A DNA stretch of 64,000 nt. It comes from Desulfovibrio sp. Its GTDB lineage: Bacteria; Desulfobacterota; Desulfovibrionia; Desulfovibrionales; Desulfovibrionaceae. Below are positions 44,632 to 53,678 of this stretch, piece after piece. How positions within the stretch are numbered: the first letter of the stretch is position 1; each line of letters starts with the position of its first letter. Both the position numbers and the translations under genes were made by a program. The DNA lies in assembly GCA_024683955.1 (NCBI GenBank), contig JAIKXS010000010.1:1-64000 (forward strand). The letters run 5' to 3'. Below the pieces are notes generated by a model that was given only the letters and a program-made list of their open reading frames with translations, had not been told where the DNA came from and searched no databases.

Positions 44632-46044
44632 ATGAGCAGCGACCCGATTCTCATCATTCAGATGCAGAGAATAGGGGACTGCATCCTCTCATTCCCACTG
44701 CTTTTCGATCTGCACAGGCTCTATCCGGACGCGCCGCTCTGGGTTGTGGCCAAAGAGGAATTTTTCCTGCCCCTCATGCCCCTGGCTCCCCCACTCACCT
44801 ATTTTTCTCCCTCCCATCTCCCGGCCCTTGCGGAGCACAAATTTCGCATGGCCATCAATCTGAGCACCCAGGGCGAAGCCCAGCATATCATGGGACAGAT
44901 CAGGGCCGGCTCAAAGCTTGGTCTCTCCCTTGAAGGAAAGGTCCTGCACATCCACGGATTCTGGCAGCTCTACCGCCACTCCCTCACCCAGAACAACCGG
45001 CACAACACCTTCCACTGGGCAGACCTTCACCGTCTTGACCTCTTTCCCGACGGTGGGCACACACGGTTCGTGCACGCGGTTTCCCCAAAGAAGGACAAAA
45101 AAATCGGTCTCGTGCTTGGCGCAAGTGAAGACACGAAACGGCCTGACTTGTCCTTTCTGACCATACTTTCACGCGCGCTTCTGCGGGCAGGCTATCTTCC
45201 CTTCTTCTTTGGCGGGCCCGGGGAGGCGGAACTCGGCAGGAACCTTGCCGTGCGCATTGGTCTTCCAAAGGCCAATTTTGCCGGAAAACTCTCCCTTTCC
45301 CAGGTCGCCGCCTTCTTCGCAGACCTTGACCTCGTGATCACGCCGGATACCGGTCCCATGCACCTTGCCGACTGGGTGGGCACCCCCGTGCTTAATCTCT
45401 CCATGGGAAGCGTGCGGGCCCAGGAAACGGGCCCCTATTCACCAAGGCAGTGGATTCTCCTCCCGCACATGAGCTGTGCCGGCTGCTGGCAGTGCACCTA
45501 CAGGGAAAACCGCTGTCGGAAAAAATTTCAGCCCCGCCAGGTCATCTCGGTCCTTCCTGACATTCTGGAAGGTGCCCGCAATCCTTCCTCCCCGCACTAT
45601 CTCCGCCTTGCCAGAACTACCCGCAACGACAATCTCTATGCCGTCTCCGTCGTTGACGGCACGACAAACGCGGAAGCCGAGCTCGATGCCCTTTTCAGGA
45701 CACTCTTTCTCGCCATGGGACAAAAACGGGAAGAACTGTGGGGAGACGGGAAAAAAGACGGTGGGACGGAAGACCTCGGCAAACGGATCGATATTCTCAA
45801 CGAACATCACCCGCGCCTTGCCTCGCATCTTGCCCGCCATCTCGTACGCCTTCTGCAGAGCATGCGTCAGGGGGCGAGAAAGAACGTTCTGCCGGAACAG
45901 GGATCCTTCACGTCCGTGCCCCCCTCACTCCGTCTTCTCGCGGGATTCTGTGAAATGTATGTGCAGAACAAAAACGGCGGCAAGGAAGCGTGGGAGGACG
46001 TCTGTCAGTGGATATCCCGTCTTCTCTCCCTTCTGGAACGGTGA
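44632..46044 (+). CDS. Family 9 glycosyltransferase (heptosyltransferase-like)
   Basis: The GT9 fold is clear: ILIIQMQRIGDCILSFPLL (N-terminal phosphate-binding loop), GLVLGASEDTKR (the A-S-W/T-KRP-like acceptor loop) and the C-terminal donor site LDLVITPDTGPMHLADWVGTPVL. Cys-rich CAGCWQCTYRENRC near 285-300 is an extra feature also seen in related GT9 proteins. The last 120 residues are unassigned. Its position between a CgeB-like transferase and fliK suggests a role in flagellin or LPS-core glycosylation. It starts 23 bases after the upstream stop. Confidence 0.88.
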   Translation: MSSDPILIIQMQRIGDCILSFPLLFDLHRLYPDAPLWVVAKEEFFLPLMPLAPPLTYFSPSHLPALAEHKFRMAINLSTQGEAQHIMGQIRAGSKLGLSLEGKVLHIHGFWQLYRHSLTQNNRHNTFHWADLHRLDLFPDGGHTRFVHAVSPKKDKKIGLVLGASEDTKRPDLSFLTILSRALLRAGYLPFFFGGPGEAELGRNLAVRIGLPKANFAGKLSLSQVAAFFADLDLVITPDTGPMHLADWVGTPVLNLSMGSVRAQETGPYSPRQWILLPHMSCAGCWQCTYRENRCRKKFQPRQVISVLPDILEGARNPSSPHYLRLARTTRNDNLYAVSVVDGTTNAEAELDALFRTLFLAMGQKREELWGDGKKDGGTEDLGKRIDILNEHHPRLASHLARHLVRLLQSMRQGARKNVLPEQGSFTSVPPSLRLLAGFCEMYVQNKNGGKEAWEDVCQWISRLLSLLER

Positions 46045-46092
46045 ATCCCGCCCGGCTCCTGAAAATAGTTCGCCTGCGCTCCGTTCGCGAAT

Positions 46093-46108
46093 TGGAACAC
46101 TCTTTGAA
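46093..46108 (+). promoter_or_regulatory. Weak sigma-54-like site ahead of fliK
   Basis: TGGAACACTCTTTGAA resembles TGGCACG-N4-TTGCA, but the essential GC at -12 is GA. It lies 26 bases upstream of the fliK start, so it may be a degenerate site or chance. Confidence 0.3.
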
Positions 46109-46134
46109 TAGATATGGCTACCAAGGAGTGAACC

Positions 46135-47928
46135 ATGCAAATTCTTCCTACTGTTTCCACCATGACGAATCAGGAAATGAGCGCGAAAGACCAGCTCAAG
46201 GCCGCAATCAACCAGTCCATAGCCCTGTTCGGTTCAAAATTTGCCGATTCGCTTAATATGGCCGAATCAAATCTTTCCCTGCAGGCACAACCCCAAACGG
46301 CCGAATCGACCTTAACCATGCAGGAAGAAACAGAAGAGGAAGAAAAGGACGAACGCGACTCCGATTCGGTCTATTCCAGGTCCGCCAGTCAGCCGCAGTC
46401 CTTCACCATAGACGAGGTCTGCTTCACCCAGACGGAACTTACGAATCTTCTGTCGGGACTTAAGAAGAACAAGGCCCCTCAAAAGAGTCTCAAGGCCCTG
46501 TCGAAGCTCTGCGAGCTGCCTGACGGCGCAAATCTGGGACAGGTGCTTGCGAGCCTCAAGGGAAAAAAGGAAGAGATTTCCCTCTCCGATGAAGACGCAA
46601 ACAACATCACGAATCTTACAAACAGCATCGACCCGTCTGGAATGCTTGAACGCACTGTTCTGGACGCGATCTACAACAATAAGCCCGACACGGCTCTGAG
46701 GGCCCTTACAAACGCTCTTGACGAACTTGATCCGGGCGAAATGATCTCCGTCTCCAAGGATGACGTGCTCTCCTTCGGCCGGGGTCTTGGTCTTGGTCAG
46801 GAAAGCCTTGAGCGCCTTGAGTCCTTCTTCGGCGACGCCCAAAACGGCACGACCACCCCTGCAGGCTTCAAGAAGCTTCTTTCTCCCGCACAGGATGAAA
46901 TCCTGAACGCAAAGAAGGATGAGGAGAGCCTGAACACAGCCATTGAAAAGACCCTGGGGCCCATGCTCGACAAGGCAAAAAAGCGTATGGAGGAGGAGCG
47001 GAATTCCCAGACCCTGAAGAGTCGGGAATCGGAGCAGAGCAAGACCTATATCGACAAGACCGTCCAGGAAGAGAGCCGGCTGACCCTCAATAATATCCTT
47101 GATGAAGGCTATTATGATCACGAGCCTCCGTCCCTGGAGGAAAGCATGCGCCAGGCATCGGCGATCCCCTCTATGCAGAACCCGGCCGGCCAGTCCTTCT
47201 CCGGAACGCCCCAGAACTTCACGGGAAGCGATTCCCGTGGAAAGCAGGGAGAGAATCCGTGGAATGAACTCTTAGGCAAGGTCAAGATGCAGACATCGCA
47301 ACAGGGAGCCCCCCTCGCCGCGCCCGCTCAGGGGCAGGGCATGCCGCACCCTGCCGCGTTCAGCCCGACCCCCGTGATGAACCAGGCGAACCTTGCGGCC
47401 TCAGGACCTGGTCAGGATGCCAGGCAAAATTTGCCTATCGCACGGCAGGTCGCGGCACAGGTTGAAGAAGGTCTTTTCCAGACACTGAGAAACGGCTCCT
47501 CACGTCTTGAGCTCCAGCTCCATCCCCAGGATCTCGGAAGCGTCGCCATCACACTTATTGCGAGAGGCGGGGAAGTCAGCGCCCACATCAAGACCGACAG
47601 GGCAGAAACAGCGGAACTCCTCAGCCAGCAGGCAGACAGCATCAGGGCAAAGCTTGAAGAACAGGGAATCAAGGTCGACAACATCGAAATCGAACTGAAG
47701 GACGAAAGCCAGAACGAGAAGAACGAGCAGCAGCTTCTCCAGGATATGGAACAGCACAATTCCTTCCAGGAAGAGGATGCACGCCGCCAGCAGCTTCGGC
47801 GCATGCGGACCCTTGCAGCCATCAATAATTCCGCGGGCAGAGAGGATTCACAGAAATTGGAACAGAGTGTGCAAAGAAAGGACGACCAGGAAACATCTTC
47901 CACCCGCATTCTTGACCGGGTGGCATAA
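46135..47928 (+). CDS. fliK: Flagellar hook-length control protein FliK
   Basis: FliK measures hook length and triggers the export switch. The N-terminal two thirds (about 1-400) are low-complexity, rich in Glu, Ser, Gln and Pro, as usual. The conserved C-terminal domain is at about 450-545: RLELQLHPQDLGSVAITL, GGEVSAHIKTDRAETAELL, LRAKLEEQGIKVDNIEI-like. AAGGAG lies about 7 bases before the ATG. The 597-residue length is large but normal for Desulfovibrio. flgD follows after 17 bases, so the two are cotranscribed. Confidence 0.92.
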   Translation: MQILPTVSTMTNQEMSAKDQLKAAINQSIALFGSKFADSLNMAESNLSLQAQPQTAESTLTMQEETEEEEKDERDSDSVYSRSASQPQSFTIDEVCFTQTELTNLLSGLKKNKAPQKSLKALSKLCELPDGANLGQVLASLKGKKEEISLSDEDANNITNLTNSIDPSGMLERTVLDAIYNNKPDTALRALTNALDELDPGEMISVSKDDVLSFGRGLGLGQESLERLESFFGDAQNGTTTPAGFKKLLSPAQDEILNAKKDEESLNTAIEKTLGPMLDKAKKRMEEERNSQTLKSRESEQSKTYIDKTVQEESRLTLNNILDEGYYDHEPPSLEESMRQASAIPSMQNPAGQSFSGTPQNFTGSDSRGKQGENPWNELLGKVKMQTSQQGAPLAAPAQGQGMPHPAAFSPTPVMNQANLAASGPGQDARQNLPIARQVAAQVEEGLFQTLRNGSSRLELQLHPQDLGSVAITLIARGGEVSAHIKTDRAETAELLSQQADSIRAKLEEQGIKVDNIEIELKDESQNEKNEQQLLQDMEQHNSFQEEDARRQQLRRMRTLAAINNSAGREDSQKLEQSVQRKDDQETSSTRILDRVA

Positions 47929-47945
47929 GTATAACGGAGTTCACC

Positions 47946-48764
47946 ATGTCCAGTATCTCAAGCGCTCTCGCCCAGACAAGCAAGGAATTCGCTTCCGCCC
48001 TCTCCACCAAGAAAAGCACCGGTGACAATATGGACAAGGAGGACTTTCTCATGCTCCTTGTGACACAGTTCCAGTACCAGGATCCCCTGAATCCCATGGA
48101 AGACCAGGAATTCGTGGCACAAATGGCACAGTTCTCAAGTCTTGAGCAGCTGATGAACCTGAATACGAGCATGGAAGGACTGACCTCGGCGACGGACAAT
48201 CAGCAGATGCTCAACGCCACGTCCTATATCGGCAAGCAGGTCACTGTGAGCGGCAACTCCATAGGCAAGGTGACCAATACCGACGGCACGACCACCATCA
48301 GCACCTTCCGCTACGCCTTTGGCGAGACGGTCCGCGAAGGCGTTCTCACGGTTATGGACGGAAGCGGCAACACCGTCTACACCGAAAATCTCGGCGGAAA
48401 GAACGCCAACACGACCTTTGAATTCAACTGGAACGGTCTGAACGACAAGGGTCTGCCCGCGTCGGACGGCACCTACACTGTTTCTCTTGCGGCGTATAAC
48501 AGCGCCGGCGAAGCGGTGGTTTCCGACCAGGTTGTCGACGCAACGGTCACGAGCGTCGTCAAAAACGAGAACGTGGTCTATCTGGGCCTTGACGGCGGAC
48601 AAAGCATGGAGCTTGCGAACGTTCGTCAGGTGACAACGCCAAAGACCACCACCCAGACGACGACCTCCTCCGCCAGCGGGACAGAGACAACAAGCGCAAC
48701 AACAACGGAAGCAACAGAGGAAAAACAGACCCTGACCACGTCGAGCGACCCGATCTCGGGCTAA
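47946..48764 (+). CDS. flgD: Flagellar hook assembly scaffold FlgD
   Basis: FlgD caps the growing hook and is absent from the finished structure. The N-terminal signature DKEDFLMLLVTQFQYQDPLN and MEDQEFVAQMAQFSSLEQL is unmistakable. The FlgD Ig-like and tudor-like part follows (FEFNWNGLNDKGLPASDGTY, VYLGLDGGQSMELANV). The last 50 residues are a Thr/Ser/Ala-rich tail (TTTQTTTSSASGTETTSATT), an extension beyond the usual end. The hook gene flgE, which commonly follows flgD, is not next to it here. Confidence 0.95.
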   Translation: MSSISSALAQTSKEFASALSTKKSTGDNMDKEDFLMLLVTQFQYQDPLNPMEDQEFVAQMAQFSSLEQLMNLNTSMEGLTSATDNQQMLNATSYIGKQVTVSGNSIGKVTNTDGTTTISTFRYAFGETVREGVLTVMDGSGNTVYTENLGGKNANTTFEFNWNGLNDKGLPASDGTYTVSLAAYNSAGEAVVSDQVVDATVTSVVKNENVVYLGLDGGQSMELANVRQVTTPKTTTQTTTSSASGTETTSATTTEATEEKQTLTTSSDPISG

Positions 48765-48940
48765 ATTTCCAGGAACTCCCGAGCGCTCCGTAAAAGACGA
48801 CGGAGCACGTCGCGGAAAGGGACGGAATGCGCGAAAAGATGGTGTGGATTGCGAAAGCGCAGCACTGTCCGCGAAGGAAAGACGTTCCGCCAAAAAATTA
48901 CGTCTCAAAACGCGGTTGAAAGATACTGTGAACTGCCGAA

Positions 48941-48973
48941 GAAAGACCGTCCCGGGCTGTGGGACGGTCTTTC
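48941..48973 (+). terminator. Terminator of the fapA-like to flgD run
   Basis: GAAAGACCGTCCC pairs with GGGACGGTCTTTC over a 7-base loop and is followed by TTAT. It lies about 175 bases after flgD. The rest of 48765-49120 shows no gene. Confidence 0.75.
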
Positions 48974-49120
48974 TTATAGTGCTCAGACGCTGGCCCCGCG
49001 TTGCGGATAAAGGCTTCCATTCCGACTTCTCTTTCTTCTCTTGCTCTCTTTTCCGCAAGGGCCTACAATTTGGACGTTCCCATTCTTTCTTCTAACGCTT
49101 TTTCTTAAAAAGGCCCCTCC

Positions 49121-50362
49121 ATGCCGCGTTTTCTGGTCATCCAAGCCGCACGCTTCGGGGATCTTCTTCAGACAAAACGTCTTATCCTTTCGCTCGAACG
49201 CCTGGGCCGGGTGCATCTTCTCTGTGATACGGGACTGGCATCCCTTGCCGCTCTTCTCTATCCTGCTGTCGAAACTCACGCGTTTTATTTCCATGCGCCC
49301 CAGACAGAATGCGTCAGAGAGCACAATTCGCGAACACTCACGGATCTCGCCGATCTCTCCTTCGATACCGTCTATAACTGCAATCTTTCCCCTCTTTCAA
49401 ACGCCCTTTGCCACCTCTTTCCCCGTGAACGCACGGTGGGCTACAGGCCGAATGCTGTCGGACGGACGGAACGCATGCCGCTTCTTCAGCGCGTTGCCCG
49501 CATGACCGCCATGCGATCAACGGCAGCCTTCAACCTCGAAGACGTCTGGGCCCATCTCGTGAGCAACCCTGTTCCCGCCGACGAGGTGAATCCCCGCCCG
49601 AAACCGGGCGGAGGAGGTCTTGGAATAATCCTTGCGGGCCGGGAGGAACGCCGATCCATCCCTCCGAACATTCTTGCCGACCTTGCCTCCGTCTACGTTC
49701 AGACCGGCCAGTTTCCTCATCTCTATCTTCTTGGCACGGCACAGGAAAAAAAACTCGCCCACGCAATCCGCCGTCTTCTTCCAAGCTCTCTTCAGCCACG
49801 TACCGAAGACCTCTGCGGAAGAACAGGATGGAAGGAACTTCTTGACTGCGTGGCGTCTCTCGACCTTGTTCTCACGCCCGACACGGGAACCATGCACCTT
49901 GCGGCCCATCTGGGGGCCCCCGTTCAGGCCTTTTTTTTCTCCTCGGCATCCTGTCATGAAACCGGTCCCTATGGCACGGGACACCGGATCATCCAGGTGG
50001 CTCCGCCCTGTGCACCATGCCTTGAAAGCGCTCCCTGCCAAAGGGAACTTCTCTGCCACAAGGCCATGGAAGGACGGGATTTTCTTAGATACGTGACCGC
50101 GATGGCACGGGGGAAAGACATTCCCGCGCCGCCTCACATCCAATTTTTTGAAACGGCCACGGACGCCCTCGGGGTCCACTGCATTCTCCGATCAGGACAC
50201 GACCCCATGGCGTCGCAGCGAAGGTTCATACGGGCTCTTCTTCTTGAAGAATACGCTGACGGGGAGACTGTCCTGCCCAAGAATCCAGGGGAGGAAAAGC
50301 TCATGGAACTCCTTTTTGTCCAGGACCGCGACTGGATGATCAACGCAAAAAGCTACGTCTGA
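49121..50362 (+). CDS. Family 9 glycosyltransferase, second copy
   Basis: The 413-residue protein is a second GT9 member: FLVIQAARFGDLLQTKRL at the N-terminus and the donor-site motif LDLVLTPDTGTMHLAAHLGAPV near 250. Cys-rich CAPCLESAPCQRELLC near 300 parallels the Cys cluster of the 44632 gene, so the two are related paralogues. A G-rich acceptor loop (GLGIILAGREERRSI) is present. The substrate is unknown; heptose or other sugar transfer to LPS or to the flagellar glycan is plausible. Confidence 0.86.
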   Translation: MPRFLVIQAARFGDLLQTKRLILSLERLGRVHLLCDTGLASLAALLYPAVETHAFYFHAPQTECVREHNSRTLTDLADLSFDTVYNCNLSPLSNALCHLFPRERTVGYRPNAVGRTERMPLLQRVARMTAMRSTAAFNLEDVWAHLVSNPVPADEVNPRPKPGGGGLGIILAGREERRSIPPNILADLASVYVQTGQFPHLYLLGTAQEKKLAHAIRRLLPSSLQPRTEDLCGRTGWKELLDCVASLDLVLTPDTGTMHLAAHLGAPVQAFFFSSASCHETGPYGTGHRIIQVAPPCAPCLESAPCQRELLCHKAMEGRDFLRYVTAMARGKDIPAPPHIQFFETATDALGVHCILRSGHDPMASQRRFIRALLLEEYADGETVLPKNPGEEKLMELLFVQDRDWMINAKSYV

Positions 50363-50722
50363 TTCCCTTCTCCCGCCGGGGAGGACGGCACACGGAAAGA
50401 AACCGCATCCCTGCGTTCCTGGAAGCGCTCTGTCCTCATGAAGAGCGCAGCAACGCGCGGCGAAAAAACGTTGAATGTACGGGGCCCCCCGCTCCGTCGA
50501 CGACAAAAAAACGATAACACATGCCCGTTTTCACAAAGGCTGGCTCCGACGCCACAGTCCTCGCAGAACACGTCGCAGGAATCCCGCAGGCCGGGGAAAC
50601 AGGCCCGGTGTCGCATGACCGCCGGGCATGGATTTCCGGACGTGACAGCGCGCTTTCCAAGGTTACCAAAACGGCGTGGATGGACAGGCTCACCCTGGAC
50701 CAACGTGCTTAAAAGGATTGCA
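50363..50722. other. Gap of 360 bp, no gene seen
   Basis: The ORFs here are extensions of the next gene or antisense frames. No ribosome-binding site or recognised motif occurs before the start of the CgeB-like gene at 50723. Confidence 0.4.
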
Positions 50723-51991
50723 ATGAACAAAAAATTGCGGATTCTCGTTGTTTTGCCGATGTACGGCGGTTCCCTCCCCATAGGCAACTTCTGCGCCGAC
50801 GCGCTGCGCAACCTCGGACACAGCGTCCGGGTCTTCGAGGCCCCCCTCTTCCACCCCACCTTTGAAGGTCTGAAAAAGCTCGACATCGGCCCCGAACACA
50901 TAAGCCAGATCGAACATTCCTTCCTGAACCTTGTTTCCCAGGCAATCTTTGCCCATGTCCAGTCCTTCGAGCCCCATCTCGTTCTGGCTCTGGCCCAGGC
51001 GCCCATGGGAAAGACCCTTCTTGCAAGACTTCGCCGCACGGGCATTCGCACGGCAATGTGGTTTGTGGAGGATTACAGGATTTTCCAGTACTGGAAGCTC
51101 TTTGCGCCTCTCTACGACGTCTTCTTTGTCATACAAAAAGAGCCCTTTCTCTCTCTCCTCTCCGAAACCGGTCAACAGAACGCCGTCTACCTCCCCCTTG
51201 CGGCACTCCCCTCATTCCACAGGAAGGCCGACCTTACGCCTGAAGAAAAGGCCCTGTACAAAGCCGACATCGCCTTTCTTGGCGCGGGCTATCCCAACAG
51301 ACGTCTTGCATTCCGCCCCCTTGCCGGAAAAAACTTCAAAATCTGGGGATCTGACTGGGACGGGGAAGCCATTCTGAAAAACAACATTCAAAAAGGGGGG
51401 CAACGCATCTCAAGTGAAGAGGGGCTTAAGATTTACTCGGCCTCCACAATCAATCTCAATCTCCATTCAAGCGTACAGACGGACACCCTTGTGAGCCACG
51501 GTGATTTTGTTAATCCGAGGACATTTGAGCTCGCATGCATGGGGGCCTTCCAGCTTGTGGATGAACGCAGCCTTATGCCGGAACTCTTCCCGGACGATGC
51601 CGTGGCAACCTTTTCCTCAATTGAGGATATGTACGCAAAACTTGAGCATTTCCTGCGGGCGAAGGACGAACGCGAGGCGTACGCTGAAAAAGCCCGGGAG
51701 ATCGTCCTTCAGCGGCACACCTACGAAAAGCGCATGGAGGAGCTGCTGCGGCACGTTGAAGAACGTCTCGGATGGCCATGCTTCGAGCAGGACACGCGGA
51801 CGGAGGGGGAGCCTGAGGGAATAAGAAAGGAAATTGAGGCGCTTCTGACCGATCTCTCTCTCGGTCCCCACGCCTCCTTTGAAGAAGTGTGCGCAAAGCT
51901 TCGCAAGGCAAACGGACGCCTGACCCCTCTGGAAACGGGCGTGCTTTTTCTGGACGAATGGCGGAAGCAGTACGTGAAACCAAAGTCCTAG
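50723..51991 (+). CDS. CgeB-like glycosyltransferase, second copy
   Basis: The start is the ATG at 50723 (AAGGA 6 bases upstream), cutting 95 spurious residues from the ORF. The 422-residue protein opens LRILVVLPMYGGSLPIGNF, has MWFVEDYRIFQYWKLF and FFVIQKEPF in the middle, and ends with the CgeB block FVNPRTFELACMGAFQLVDER, a SSIEDMYAKLEHFL helix and RHTYEKRMEELL. It shares the organisation of the 42905 product but is shorter. It is another candidate for glycan transfer to flagellin or surface polymer. Confidence 0.82.
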   Translation: MNKKLRILVVLPMYGGSLPIGNFCADALRNLGHSVRVFEAPLFHPTFEGLKKLDIGPEHISQIEHSFLNLVSQAIFAHVQSFEPHLVLALAQAPMGKTLLARLRRTGIRTAMWFVEDYRIFQYWKLFAPLYDVFFVIQKEPFLSLLSETGQQNAVYLPLAALPSFHRKADLTPEEKALYKADIAFLGAGYPNRRLAFRPLAGKNFKIWGSDWDGEAILKNNIQKGGQRISSEEGLKIYSASTINLNLHSSVQTDTLVSHGDFVNPRTFELACMGAFQLVDERSLMPELFPDDAVATFSSIEDMYAKLEHFLRAKDEREAYAEKAREIVLQRHTYEKRMEELLRHVEERLGWPCFEQDTRTEGEPEGIRKEIEALLTDLSLGPHASFEEVCAKLRKANGRLTPLETGVLFLDEWRKQYVKPKS

Positions 51992-52063
51992 ACCGGATTC
52001 TTCCTGGGCGGAAAAAAATCCCCGTTCCTTATTGCGGACACACGCGGAAAAACGCGTTTTCCC

Positions 52064-53032
52064 CTACATCATACGGCACATTTCAACGTAGAACGGTACG
52101 GAGGAGATAAGAAGGAGATCGGCAAAGACGACGGACACCTTGTGACGCAGGGGCAGTTCGCTCAGGCTCACGGCCAGATGAAGCAGTGACCCGAGAAGCC
52201 AGAGAAGTCCGAACAGCAGCACCGGGAAAAAGGGCTGAAGCACTGTCCACGGATCCGCAAGAAGGCGCTCCTGAGCGGGCCAGAGGAGAAAGCCGAGCAC
52301 AAGGACCAAAAGAAGGAAAAGCATAAGTCCGGTCCTTGCAATCCAGCCGGAAAGCCAGCGCGTCACGGTCTGATAGTGATCACGCCCGTAATCGTGGACG
52401 GAACGCAGGCAGAGAAGGCCCATGCTGCCATAGACGGCGGGCATGGCCAGAAGAAGAAGAAAAAGAGGCAGGGCAATACAAAGGAGGGGTGTCTCTATAC
52501 CGAGGAACCCCGTCGCAACCTGCTCAAGCTGTGTCTGCAGGTCAAGAAGGGTCACGGGCTCACCGGGCATCCTCAGACGCCACAGAAACACCACAAAGAG
52601 AGCCCAGACAAAGCCCTGGAAAAAGGTCGCGAAGGAGAGAATGCTCGAGACAAGGGGATGAGAGGAAAGCGCCTTCCACACAACAAGATGAAGAGAGAAA
52701 AGCAGGAGCGTCACAAGCCCCATAAGCCATGCAATTTCCTCGAGAAGACCGAAGACCGACTCCGGGAAGAGAGTTCCGCTCTGCAGATAGCTCCACGCCT
52801 TCCAGCCAAGAAGGGGAATCCAGCCGAGGGCACAGGCGAGAACGGCGAGCTGCCGTGCTCCCTTCTCATAGGCACTGCGTTTCCGTTTCTTGGCAAGTCT
52901 GCGACCGACAATGAAGAAAAGCCCCATGCAGGCAATGGAGAAGACGCAGAGGAAAAGACAGGAAACCCCTCCGTGCGTATAATAAGGAAGAAGAAACGGA
53001 CAGGACAGCAGAACGTCTTGCAGAGATTGCAT
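52064..53032 (-). CDS. Uncharacterised multi-spanning membrane protein
   Basis: The 322-residue protein has about eight hydrophobic spans (for example CLFLCVFSIACMGLFFIVG, LLPLFLLL-type, LMLFLLLVLVLGFLLW, VLLFGLLWLLGSLL). Charged loops include RRLAKKRKRSAYEKGARQL, a basic patch after the first span that would face the cytoplasm by the positive-inside rule. I recognise no family. The start at 53032 has AGGA 7 bases upstream; the ORF track begins at a GTG seven codons earlier. It converges with the glycosyltransferase at 51991. Confidence 0.7.
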   Translation of the reverse strand: MQSLQDVLLSCPFLLPYYTHGGVSCLFLCVFSIACMGLFFIVGRRLAKKRKRSAYEKGARQLAVLACALGWIPLLGWKAWSYLQSGTLFPESVFGLLEEIAWLMGLVTLLLFSLHLVVWKALSSHPLVSSILSFATFFQGFVWALFVVFLWRLRMPGEPVTLLDLQTQLEQVATGFLGIETPLLCIALPLFLLLLAMPAVYGSMGLLCLRSVHDYGRDHYQTVTRWLSGWIARTGLMLFLLLVLVLGFLLWPAQERLLADPWTVLQPFFPVLLFGLLWLLGSLLHLAVSLSELPLRHKVSVVFADLLLISSVPFYVEMCRMM

Positions 53033-53053
53033 ATACTTTCCTTTATAGCTCAC

Positions 53054-53678
53054 TGCCCTGATGTTACACCTGACAGGGCAGAAGTTGTCTGATACGGAGC
53101 TCGGTCGTAACCGGTCTTCTGAGCCGGCATTCCGAAAAATATAGTTGGTCTAACAAAAATAGCAAGAGAGAGCCCGTTCCGTCCAACGGCAAAGGGGCGC
53201 GGGACAGGCTGCCCCTGCAGGCCGGCTGATCAAAAACGGGCCACCGATCGATGGGGGCTTTCTCAGACGAACACGCCGCGTCTTTGGGGGAGAGAGGACG
53301 CGGAACCCCCTACTTGACTTGTTTTGCCGTTACCGACTATTCATATTTCCGGCAGAGGAGAATACCGCGTCGGCCCCGTGCAACGAGAAGGCCCGAAAAG
53401 ACACGTGCTTCTCAGTCCCGGCATGTCCCTGCGGAGGGCACCCGCACACCCCGCCGTGCGCACATCGCCTCCAGGCGTTCCCGTCCGAAGCAGGAGTCGC
53501 ACTGCCGCCCATGCTTCTGGCCGCCACACTCCGGCCCCCCCGTCGGGAGAGGACACCGGACAGTCACCGCCAAGGCCCTGCACAAAAGCCCAATCAATAC
53601 AGAAATAACCAGGAAAAACTTACGGGGGGCGGCTTTCCTCCTCCGCCTGAACGCGGAGGTTCACGCCGCAGAAAAACA
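53054..53678. other. Leader region of cpoB, 625 bp, no gene seen
   Basis: No ORF here has a plausible start. A possible sigma-70 site is TTGACT at 53314 with CTATTC 17 bases further on, which would make a long leader of about 330 bases for cpoB. The rest is GC-rich with chance ORFs on both strands. Confidence 0.35.
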
